From positions 27,842,412-27,906,411 of the forward strand of contig OX243825.1 of assembly GCA_945859605.1 (NCBI GenBank): DNA of 64,000 bases, written 5' to 3'. Each line of letters opens with the position of its first letter. The stretch's first letter is position 1. This stretch comes from Lumbricus rubellus. Taxonomy: Eukaryota > Annelida > Clitellata > Crassiclitellata > Lumbricidae. The position numbers and the translations under genes were made by a program. A model generated the notes under the pieces. It saw only the letters and a list, made by a program, of their open reading frames with translations. It searched no databases and had not been told where the DNA came from. Shown here one piece after another: positions 1 to 9,503 of the stretch.

Positions 1-83
1 TCATATCGAAGATGATTAGTGTCGGAGGCAGAGAACAACCTCACACTCCACGTTTATATTGCGACCGAGCCACCCGCTGTAAA

Positions 84-155
84 GATCCGACCGGGAATTG
101 AACCCGAGCCGCCGGCGCGGCGAGCGGGCTACAACCCACTCGACCACGCAGGATC
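84..155 (-). tRNA. tRNA-like sequence (Ser/Leu-type A box), probably a pseudogene or SINE head
   Basis: Read on the minus strand, 72 nt fold partly as a tRNA. GATCC at one end pairs with GGATC at the other, an A box TGGTCGAGTGG of the serine/leucine kind is followed by a B box GGTTCAATTCC, and the T stem CGGG/CCCG is intact. The anticodon arm is poor: the best 5-bp stem leaves a 9-nt loop. I therefore favour a decayed tRNA or a tRNA-derived SINE head over a working gene. No anticodon can be assigned. Confidence 0.45.
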
Positions 156-669
156 TTCATTTCCACAAGAGTGTATTTTAATATTTTTTAACTTTTACCA
201 TGGGGGGATGTTTTGGGTGTTTGAACACCCCCGAAATGAAATAACGTAAAAAATGAAATAATTAGGCCTATGCATTTGCTAGCACATGACAGTGTGTAAT
301 GTAATTTTTTGAGCAGAAAATAGTCGAAAATCGCGTGGAAGTGTTTTTAGGACGTCAGAAAATTCGACGACTAACAAAAGTCGTCAGAAATTTCTTCCTA
401 AAAAGTCGGCCGCAGCGTCTACGCACCTCAAAATTCACGGTCAAGAAAACAATAATTGTTAACCCCCGAAATAAAATCCAGGCTACGACCTTGTGAGCGT
501 AAACCGGCTCTGGCTAATTCATCTTTAGATTCTGAACAATTGAGTGGGAATCTAAGGGCGATATGCCTGGGGCGCCAAATGTATGTCTTGCCTAGGGCGC
601 CATTTGGGCTAAGGCCGGCCCTGTTTGCACCCGATAGCCCGTAGTGATTGCATATTTATGCATAGACCA
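156..669. other. Non-coding stretch, no gene seen
   Basis: AT-rich intergenic DNA. The piece at about 628-660 resembles 61318-61350 upstream of gene C, so it is probably duplicated intergenic sequence of the gene array. The open frames here are short and carry no recognisable domain. Confidence 0.5.
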
Positions 670-1111
670 CATGGGCGCCCGGAGAAATTTTTGCAGGAGG
701 GGGCAAATATTTTACGATGGTCAAGGTTAAATTTTTCAGTGGCGAAAGCATGAAAAATACAACACTGGAAATTTAGAAAACGGGGTGTTTTTCAAAGAGG
801 TTTCTTAATGCAAAAATTGTTTTTTCATTTTGTGTATTATTTGTAATATGAATAGTTTTCTGAGTGCGAATTTTTTTTAAATCCAAAAAAAGTAGCTGTT
901 AAAAGTAGGTTAATGAAGGGCACTATATATTTTTCTATAGAAATTTGTAAACGTAAATTTCTGACTTTCACTGTGTTTATAATTCGTATTGTTAGTGTTT
1001 TAATGAGAAGAAATTTGTTAAAAACTCAAAAGTAGTAGTTAGAAAAATAGGTGTCAATTTTTCAGGGGGGGGGGCAAGTGCCCCCCTTGCCCCTATGTGC
1101 GGGCGCCCATG
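670..1111. mobile_element. hAT-like non-autonomous element (442 bp)
   Basis: Terminal inverted repeats CATGGGCGCCCG at the left and CGGGCGCCCATG at the right bound the element. The 8 bp outside are ATAGACCA (662-669) and ATAGGCCA (1112-1119), a 7/8 match that fits the 8-bp duplication of hAT transposons. It has no coding capacity. Related copies lie at 47385-47790 and, inverted and diverged, at 44975-45258. Confidence 0.7.
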
Positions 1112-1705
1112 ATAGGCCATGATAATTATATTGTGGGCATTGTATAATACTAGTATCCTTATGCCATCTACAGGGTGGGCAAAAAAGGCCTCCAGGTTTT
1201 TTGCCGATATCTTGGATTGTAATCAATATTTTAATCGGGGAAAAATAATAGCCTCGAAGCCATTTCTCCATGTAACTTCGGCGGCGATTTAGTATTTTAG
1301 TTACAGATGAAAATATTGATAACAAACCACGAAGTGGGATGACGGATGAAAATCGTCAGACCAAAAGAAGAAGCGGGATCATTTTACTGATATTTTAGTG
1401 CAATAAATGCGATGATTGATGCAAATTACGGCTTGCAGGGGGGGGGGTAATGTTTAGGAGGGGTAATTTGCATTTTACTGAGATGAATGGCAAACAAATC
1501 TATATGCATGCAGGCCTACAGAGTATACGCAGACGAGCCTGCGGTTAGTCTGATGTCCAGCTGTGAGCGGACGGCGTGATATTAGAGAAGACAGTGTTTG
1601 CGAGTGGGGTTTTTTCTTGTGAAGATTAATTTCATAAGTCAACACACTGTCAGGTAGCGTCGTGAATGTCAAGCGCATACGTCCAAACAAACTTATGACT
1701 TAGAC

Positions 1706-1985
1706 CAGAGGTGTCAAAGAGCTGGCCCGCGGGCCATTTCTGGCCCGCCGACGATTTTTTCTGGCCCGGAAAGCCTTCCCTAAAGATTTCAAAATTAGAG
1801 GATAAAGTTCACATTTTTATAGTTTACAGTCAGCGCCAAATAGGCCTATCTTGCAAATATTCATGGTTTTTAGTATGTAAACTATAATAGGGCATAGTAG
1901 GCCAATCTTATTAGAGTATGATTCCGTTTTTTAAATGGATTGATAGAAACAAAAGACACATTGCAACCGGAGCTTCGACACCCTG
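1706..1985. mobile_element. hAT-like fragment with CAGAGGTGTCAAA end
   Basis: The left end CAGAGGTGTCAAAG followed by a GGCCCGCGGGCC palindrome is a widespread hAT terminal motif. A degenerate opposite end, CTTCGACACCCTG, occurs at 1973-1985. No convincing 8-bp duplication flanks it, so boundaries are tentative. Confidence 0.4.
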
Positions 1986-2347
1986 GCCCGCCACTTGTTA
2001 GACTTATATTCACATTGGACCGTAATCATGATGCCCATGGCAGATATGACTGCTAGCAGCCTCGAACGGAAGCCGCACAGTTTGTAGATCCAGAGGTTTC
2101 ACTTCGACAACTAACGGAGCTTGGACCGTCACTGAAACTTCGAATTGTAGCAAATGCATCGTAGAAGCGATGCGATCTGCCATAAGTTGAATAACCAACG
2201 CTACGAGCGCACCATTGGTCATAGACCTATCAACAATCACAACGCCATAATTTTGACCTGATAAGAAAGAAATTACAGCGAATATCACACTGTAGGTCTA
2301 TAATTTTATTTGACAAAATGACTATGCCTCGTAAACAGTACCGTTAA

Positions 2348-2560
2348 CCCTCGGGTTACCAAGTGGGTGGTTTGACCCCCAAGTTTTTCCATGATCAAAC
2401 TTGTTTTGTATGTTAAAAAATTGACATTTTAGATAGGTAACCGCTGAAGGTTCATTTGCACACATTTTGAGGTTAAATTTATGATGATACTCTACCGTTC
2501 AAAAGTTATACCCGATATACCCGAAGTTCCAGAGGGCTGAGAGGAGTCGATACCACCCCC
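2348..2560. mobile_element. Possible piggyBac-like end
   Basis: TTAA at 2344-2347 is followed by CCCTCGGGTTACC and then a GACCCCC run, the same layout as the better supported elements at 6111 and 56460. I did not find the opposite end, so the right limit is arbitrary. Confidence 0.3.
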
Positions 2561-2764
2561 ACTAGATTATAATAAATTACGGAATTATAAAGAGAGACAA
2601 AACAATCATGGCACTCTATTATAGAGGGAATGTGGGTCTACACTTTCATGCTACATAATTTGGTCGTTTGGTAACTGGAAGCACTCAAAACAAATTAAAA
2701 TGGGTGACATTTTCATAAAACATGCTTGTTGTTTAGACTATAACGTAACCAAGTTTTACTTTTG

Positions 2765-3065
2765 AAGAGCAATAAATTATGGCACATAGCCTCCCGTCGA
2801 GCTTTACGCTCTTCGGCCAATGGGGAACTGCTGGTCCCTCGAACCCGCTCTGCTACCAGGCAGCGTAGAGCCTTCTCGGTTGTTGGCCCGCCCACATGGA
2901 ATGGGCTCCCGCTTGCACTACGCTCGCTACCTCGGAATAATTTGCCTGCCTTCTACCAGTTACTTAAGACCTATTTTTTTAGCCGTGGCTGGGCTGGGAG
3001 CGCCTCTGAGTAGACTTCTTGAAGAGGCGCTATATAAGTTTTCGGAATGAATGAATGAATGAATG
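2765..3065 (+). mobile_element. LINE 3' end (L2/CR1-like), 5'-truncated
   Basis: The plus strand encodes a C-terminal reverse-transcriptase tail with LVPRTRSATRQRRAFSVVGP and WNGLPLALRS, typical of the end of L2/CR1-type LINE ORF2. It is followed by the hairpin-like 3' tail GGGAGCGCCTCTGAGTAGA...GAGGCGCTATATAAG and a short GAAT repeat. This tail recurs many times in the window, also on SINEs. Confidence 0.75.
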
Positions 3066-3289
3066 TATGGCATTCTATAGAGGTAAGCCAGGGCTATTTT
3101 TCTATGCTAATTAATTTGCCTTTTGATAACAGGAAGTAGCCTACTCAAACTAAAAAAAATATGTGAAAATTATCTTTTTTAAACAACGCAAACCGATATT
3201 TCTGCGTAAACGTTTGCCAGAAACTAATGAACTCATATTAGCTAAAACAGATATTGAAGATGAATTGTGAAATTCTAATTGTCGTCAGT

Positions 3290-3720
3290 GATCACAATCG
3301 CAAATAACGCAAGAGATATGGAAGCTAGATGAAGGTATTTTAGCTCTGAAATAGAAGCTGGATTGATGAAAGCATGCATCAGAATTGGAAGCTGGATGAA
3401 AGTTTTGTATAGGTGTAATAGAGGCTGTGGATTTACGAAAATAACGCATGAGAAATAGAAGCTGAATGAAGGTATTTTTAGATCTGAAATAGAAGCGGGA
3501 TTGATGAAAACACGCATCAGAATTGGAAGCTGGATGAAGGTTCTTTTACATGTGAAATATAGGCCTAAGCTGGATTAACGAAAATAACGAACGAGAAATA
3601 GAAGCTGGATGAAGGTAATTTTAGAACTGAAATACATGTATAAGCTGGATGCATGTTGAAATACATGAATGAAAATCATCAATCCAGCTTCAATTATTCG
3701 TAAAAGAAATTTGTATATCG
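3290..3720. repeat. Degenerate tandem repeat with AGAAGCTGGAT core
   Basis: Units containing GAAATAGAAGCTGGAT and GGAAGCTGGATGAAGGT recur about seven times with variation. The same motif appears at 5820-5940 and, inverted, at 5960-6110. It lies in what corresponds to intron 5 of the pseudogene. Confidence 0.7.
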
Positions 3721-4141
3721 CCTAATTAGGTGACTACTCAGAAGTGCTCTTAACGACAGCGCATACAGACAAGTAAAACTGTTTTAAGTTATGATAGGAG
3801 AGTGGAGAATGAGTTCTAGAAAGGGAGCCGGAAGGCCATTCCAGGTAAAGGGTCCTACCACCGAGAATTAAGGGACGGTTCTGTAACGTTTAAAACCATT
3901 GTATATTTCCATTTAAGGTTCTTCTTCGGCGTTCCCATTGCTCACCCATTCAGCATTCCCAATGCTCGCTTTAACACAATAACCAATGTTGTTCTGCATA
4001 GACTAAGCAGAAGTAAGGCCAAACAGGCAGCGCCCGACTATTATAATAGCTGCATAGCAATGACTTGCTTTAGAGGCCTACATGTACATGCTGGGCGGTA
4101 GACACAAGGAAAGTGAGTGAGTTAGTGGGCGAGTTAGACAA

Positions 4142-4440
4142 ATAGAGAGTGTGTGCGTGTGTGTGTATGAGAGAGAGAGAGACAGACAGACAGAAAGAGA
4201 CAGAGACATAGACAGAGACAGAGAGAGACAGAGAGAGACAGAGAGAAACAGACAGACAGAGAGACAGACAGACAGACAGACGGAAGGACAGAGAGACAGA
4301 CAGAGACATAAACAAAGACAGAGACAGAACAGACAGAGACATAAACACAGACAGAGACAGAACAGACAGAAACAGACGGAAACGGAGACAGAGAGAGATA
4401 CAGATACAGAAACAGAGAGACAGAGAGAGCCAGCCACAAA
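4142..4440. repeat. (GA/CAGA)n microsatellite next to exon 4 of the pseudogene
   Basis: About 300 bp of GAGA/GACAGA units. On the gene strand this is a CT/CTGT tract starting about 30 bp inside intron 4. The equivalent place in genes A and C holds the same kind of tract. Confidence 0.9.
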
Positions 4441-4622
4441 CTGGAATGATGAACAGATAAGACAAATACCGTCAGTTTCCGTCCTGGTCTCCCTCCATTC
4501 GTGTGTGGGTGGCGGGTATGTGCCGTTCCTCTTGCAATAATTGCACTTGACATAAGAAACGCATTGTCCGCCTCTGCAAATGTTATCGCAATTTGAATCA
4601 ACGCAAGGAAAGTGAGTGGTTT

Positions 4623-5702
4623 GTCTGAAGACCAGCAAACTCATTATAAAGCGCCCTTTCTTTCGGCTTCGCTTCGGCGATATATAAATCGTCTTATTGT
4701 ACATCATTAGGCTAAACCGTAAGCTTATGCCCTACATTACTTTTATATTGTAGGCCTACTAATCATTGTGCAATAGTATTTTAAATGAGTAACGACCAGA
4801 TTTTAACCGTTGACAACTTTGAGGCTCGAGTTGTTAATTTCCTTTTTGCAAATACTGTGGAATTTACCGTAAATTATTTTTATAAATAATTTAGACCAAA
4901 TTCATCCTCACACAAACTGGATATCCCTTGAGATTTGCTCACATTTAGGCTTCGATGAACACAGCAAGAGGAAATGCTTCCACTATCAAGTCTATCACTT
5001 GCTTATTTTGCCCATACGAGAAAATATAGAAGGTTAACAAACAGTAAAAAAAGTTAATTTAGGCCTATCGGTGTTTAATCCAGACGTCTCTAGGAATGAG
5101 AATTACCCATAACAAAATCGAGAAGTGTTCACATGTGTAGTCTACACGCACCACCACCCCCCCCCCCCCAAAAAAAATCAACAACAACCCGTTTTAGTTT
5201 CCCCCGCCACAAAAATAGGCCTAAATGGACTGCGCAGTATAATAATAGAAGTAGGGCCTACTAAAAAGGTAATCCGATTTTAAAATACAGAATTTATTGC
5301 AAAGGTCTTCATAAATATTTCCGGTCAAATGGTGTCTACTGAGCGATTGCTGTCCGCCCAAAACAGGCCACTCTGCCCCATAAACACACAAGCTGAATAC
5401 CCCCTCCCTAGCCCTAGGAAGGGCACTAGATTAGACACTTTTTAATATCTATCCTGCATTTTTCCTTCTCTCCTAACTAACTCCCATAACATCCATCCAT
5501 TCCTCCCTAACTCGTGCTGTAATTTATTTTCAGTTGTCTGTATTCTGTTTTCTGCTTTCGCCTATAGACCTAGGCTACAACTGTGAAATAATACTCTAAA
5601 GAGAAACAAAAATTGCCGTGTGTCTTTGATAAAGGACAACACCAAGGATACGCTCACCACTAGGCGATTCTCCCAAATGCTTGCAAAGTCGCGGTTTTAA
5701 AT
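4623..5702. other. Non-coding; contains a block shared with 48160-48420
   Basis: The part 4623-4890 is closely similar to 48160-48420 (same strand), including the string GAGTAACGACC. The remainder is AT-rich with a poly-C/poly-A run near 5158-5178 and shows no gene. The last 9 bp (GTTTTAAAT) are the left target duplication of the fold-back element. Confidence 0.6.
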
Positions 5703-6249
5703 GGTGTCACGACAACTCGTCCAACGACAACTCGTCCAACGACAACTCGTCCACGGACAACTGGTCCACGGACAACTGGTCCACCGACAACTGGTCCACC
5801 GACAACTGGTCCAACAAAATAGAAGCCGGATTAATGAGAAAGCGCTTGAGAAGTGGAAGCTAGATGAAAGTTCTTTATTTACGAACTAGGAGCTGGGTTT
5901 ATGGAAAAAGTCTAATGGTTTTTTTGCTTAAATAGAAGCTGAATAATTGACGATTTTCATCATGTGTCTCAACATGCATCTAGCTTCTATTTCAGATAGA
6001 AAAAACTTGATCCATCTTCCATTTCTTAAGCGGTTTTTCATTAATCCAGCTTCTATTTCACATATAAAAACCTTCATCCAGCTTTCATTTCTCAATTGTT
6101 TTCTCATTAACCCTCAAATTACCAGGAAATTTTGCATCCACTGAATACCAGTGGGGTCAAAATGACCCCAATGTAAACTTGCATTGCTATATGGTTTAAA
6201 TTCTGTTGTTAAGAATTAGAATACTGTTTAAATTGAAAATGTTCAATAT

Positions 6250-6870
6250 TTTCACTGGTATTATGTTTGAAATCAATAAATTCGTGAAGGATTGTTAGTA
6301 AAGTAAGTCAGATTGTTGACACAGTGTCAGAGTCTCGGACTAGCAACTGAAGTAAATGCTCTATGTTTGAAGTCAATAAATTCGTGAAGGATTGTTAGTA
6401 AAGTAACAGTCAGTTTGTTCACACAATGTCAGAGTCTTGGACTAGCAACTGAAGCAAATGCTCTATGTTTGAAGTCAATAAATTTGTGAAGGATTGTTAG
6501 TATAGTAACAGTCAGATTGTTCACACAATGTCAGAGTCTTGGACTATATATCAACTGAAGCAAATTCTGTATGTTTGAAGTCAATAAATTCGTGAATGAT
6601 TGTTAGTAAAGTAACAGTCAGATTGTTCACACAATGTCAGAGTCTTGGACTAGCAACTGAAGCAAATGCTCTATGTTTGAAGTCAATAAATTCGTGAAGG
6701 ATTGATAGTAAAGTAACTGAGTGGTTGACACAATGTCAGAGTCTCGGACTAGCATTCTGAAGCAAATGCTGTATGTTTGAAGTCAATAAATTTGTGAAGT
6801 TAGTAAAGTAACAGTCAGATTGTTCACACAATGTCAGAGTCTCTGACTAGCAACTGAAGCAAATGCTCAA
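6250..6870. repeat. Tandem repeat, about 100-105 bp x 6
   Basis: Six units each contain GTTTGAAGTCAATAAATT followed by a CAATGTCAGAGTC motif and AGCAACTGAAGCAAATGCT. They lie inside the piggyBac-like element. Confidence 0.85.
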
Positions 6871-7074
6871 TTGCAATGCTCTTTGCACACATTACGGACG
6901 CATTTAGCACAGTCAGTGTGTGTATTTCTGTCTTTTTGCTCTTGGGCAGAAGTCACAACGAACCCATTTCTTGGGAGGCTTATGTCTGCTAAAACAAACC
7001 ACTCAGTAATCAAGTACAATAGTTTCTTTTGTAACTATACTACAAACAAATAAATTGTCAGGTGGTATGTTTCC

Positions 7075-7443
<369 letters not shown>

Positions 7444-7859
7444 AATGTATTTTATTATATTAGAAATGTCATATATTTGTCGTAACCATACAGTTTACAC
7501 TGGGGTCAAAATGACCCCACTGGTACTCAGTGTATATATACGATACCAGCGCCATCTGGTGACAGAAAATGGAAAATAAAACTTGGCATTTTGTACAAGA
7601 CAGGAATACCGACAAAGTCATAAAATTTCTTGTGACGGATGAGCAGCACTACTGCAAAGAAGCTTTAGGGTAATTTTGACCCCAGTGGTAGTATGAGGGT
7701 TAATCTATTTCGGTGGACGAGTTGTCGGTGGACCAGCTGTCCGTGGACGAGTTGTCGTTGGCCCAGTTGTCCGTGAACGAGTTTTCGTTGGACGAGTTGT
7801 CGTTGGACCAGTTGTCGTGGAACCGTTTTAAATAATAATGTTGAAGTTTGGGGAGGCTA

Positions 7860-8335
7860 TTTTTAGCCTACGACCGGAGAGGCGTGGCCTAGCGACCTTA
7901 GCCTACGACCTGGGGGCGGGGCCTGACGACCTTAGCCTAGCGACCTTAGCCTACGACCTGGAGGCGTGGCCTAACGACCTTAGGCTAGCGACCTTAGCCT
8001 ACGACCGGGGAGGCGTGGCCTGACGACCTTAGCCTAGCGACCTTAGCCTACGACCGGGGAGGCGTGGCCTGACGACCTTAGCCTACGACCTGGAGGCGTG
8101 GCCTGACGACCTTAGCCTAGCGACCTTAGCCTACGACCGAAGGGGCGTGGCCTGACGACCTTAGCCTAGCGACCTTAGCCTACGACCGGGGAGGCGTAGC
8201 CTGACGACCTTAGCCTACGACCTGGAGGCGTGGCCTGACGACCTTAGCCTACGACCTGGAGGCGTGGCCTGACGACCTTAGCCTAGCGACCTTAGCCTAC
8301 GACCGGAGGGGCGTGGCCTGACGACCTTAGCCTAC
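7860..8335 (+). repeat. Tandem repeat array in gypsy-1 U3
   Basis: About ten degenerate units combine GACCTTAGCCTAGC with ACGACC(T/G)GGAGGCGTGGCCT. They lie directly upstream of the TATA box, where LTR enhancers usually sit, so they may set promoter strength. That role is inferred. Confidence 0.8.
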
Positions 8336-8344
8336 GCGGGAGAG

Positions 8345-8381
8345 TATATAACAAAAGGTCGCTGCCCAACGTTGTTCAGTC
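8345..8381 (+). promoter_or_regulatory. Gypsy-1 LTR core promoter (TATA and initiator)
   Basis: TATATAA occupies 8345-8351. An initiator-like TTCAGTCT follows, with the presumed start A at 8378, 33 bp downstream of the first T of the TATA box. That is near the usual spacing of TATA-Inr promoters. The equivalent in the 3' LTR is 16274-16310. Confidence 0.65.
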
Positions 8382-8532
8382 TGAGTTCTTGTTATTGATT
8401 CTTGGTTCTTGGGTTGTCGTACGGTCGTTGTTGTAAATACGAGACGTTCGATACGAGAGGAAAACGAGGAAGCCGAGATACTTCGAGAGAGAAAGAGAGA
8501 TAGAGGAAAACGAGGAAGCCGAGGTATTTCGA

Positions 8533-9270
8533 GACAGACACGACCGTCTGTCCTGTCTTCGACTACGATCGACGGTTGGTGCTGCAGGTCTGTCCTGCCC
8601 TTCGACTACGATCCGCGGCTGGTGCTGCAGGGACAGACTCGACCGTCTGTCCTGTCTTCGACTACGATCAACGGTTGGTGCTGCAGGTCTGTCCTGCCCT
8701 TCGACTACGATCCGCGGCTGGTGCTGCAGGGACAGACACGACCGTCTGTCCTGTCTTCGACTACGATCAACGGTTGGTGCTGCAGGTCTGTCCTGCCCTT
8801 CGACTACGATCCGCGGCTGGTGCTGCAGGGACAGACTCGACCGTCTGTCCTGTCTTCGACTACGATCAACGGTTGGTGCTGCAGGTCTGTCCTGCCCTTC
8901 GACTACGATCCGCGGCTGGTGCTGCAGGGACAGACACGACCGTCTGTCCTGTCTTCGACTACGATCAACGGTTGGTGCTGCAGGTCTGTCCTGCCCTTCG
9001 ACTACGATCCACGGCTGGTGCTGCAGGGACAGACACGACCGTCTGTCCTGTCTTCGACTACGATCAACGGTTGGTGCTGCAGGTCTGTCCTGCCCTTCGA
9101 CTACGATCAACGGTTGGTGCTGCAGGTCTGTCCTGCCCTTCGACTACGATCCGCGGCTGGTGCTGCAGGGACAGACTCGACCGTCTGTCCTGTCTTCGAC
9201 TACGATCAACGGTTGGTGCTGCAGGTCCGTCCTGCCTTCGACGACGATCAACGGCTGGCTCTGCAGGGAC
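8533..9270 (+). repeat. 99-bp tandem repeat in gypsy-1 LTR
   Basis: Units starting GACAGAC(A/T)CGACCGTCT recur every 99 bp (for example 8533, 8632, 8731), with CTGCAG twice per unit. As 99 is a multiple of three, frames stay open on both strands for over 700 bp, but none of those frames begins with ATG. I read this as a structural repeat in R/U5, not a protein. Confidence 0.85.
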
Positions 9271-9426
9271 CACTGTTGCTTCTGAACTAGTACGCTCAAG
9301 CCTAGACGGCTAATCTTCAACCTACAATTGAAGTCTTATCCAGCGGACAATTCTACGATACCCGGACGACTACGGCTGGTTCTCGGATCCTGGTGAACTT
9401 TCGCCCAGCCCTAGTCCGTTACAAAC

Positions 9427-9446
9427 TGGTACCCGCAAGTGGGGTA
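9427..9446 (+). other. Gypsy-1 primer-binding site
   Basis: Three bases after the LTR end comes TGGTACCCGCAAGTGGGG, which starts with the TGG complementary to a tRNA CCA end. Gypsy-2 has the similar TGGTCCCCGGAAGTGGGG at the same spacing. I could not assign the tRNA. Confidence 0.65.
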
Positions 9447-9503
9447 AGTGGAAAACTTCGCTACACTTCTACGAACTGGTAAAATATCGACAGAACGGCA
9501 ACG

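Larger units (their letters stand above)
2053..4622 (-). pseudogene. Pseudogene of the SH3b-amidase-like array (exons 4 and 6 remain)
   Basis: Two coding remnants of the family are visible. The exon-6 homologue (2053-2226) starts after a splice acceptor and reads VYDQWCARSVGYSTY, but stops at TAG seven codons earlier than genes A and C and lacks the final Cys-Ser-Thr. The exon-4 homologue (4470 to about 4622) reads CRGGQCVSYVKC and keeps the cysteine expected of the catalytic nucleophile. It carries about 4 extra bases near its donor, which break the frame, and its 5' part is replaced by unrelated sequence. The intron-5 piece (3770-4040) joins intron 4 directly at about 4040-4090, so exon 5 is deleted. 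No exons 1-3 were found to the right. The gene cannot make the full protein. What is known of the family is described under genes A and C. Confidence 0.85.
7839..9423 (+). repeat. Gypsy-1 5' LTR (1585 bp)
   Basis: Starts TGTTGAAG, ends GTTACA. It has three parts: a U3-like segment (7860-8335) of tandem GACCTTAGCCTA-containing units, a promoter at about 8345-8380, and a downstream array of 99-bp units (8533-9270). The copy at 15768-17352 has the same length. Confidence 0.95.

Noticed and set aside
2010..2288. Minus-strand frame reading MTNGA-VVAL-type sequence, conserved at 25355-25555 and 49152-49427
   Set aside because: Conservation is real, but the proper frame is the one giving VYDQWC... 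with a splice acceptor and Cys pattern; the other frame is a shadow.
8376..9313. ORFs of 244-293 codons in the gypsy-1 LTRs
   Set aside because: No ATG start; produced by a 99-bp tandem repeat and present identically in frames on both strands.
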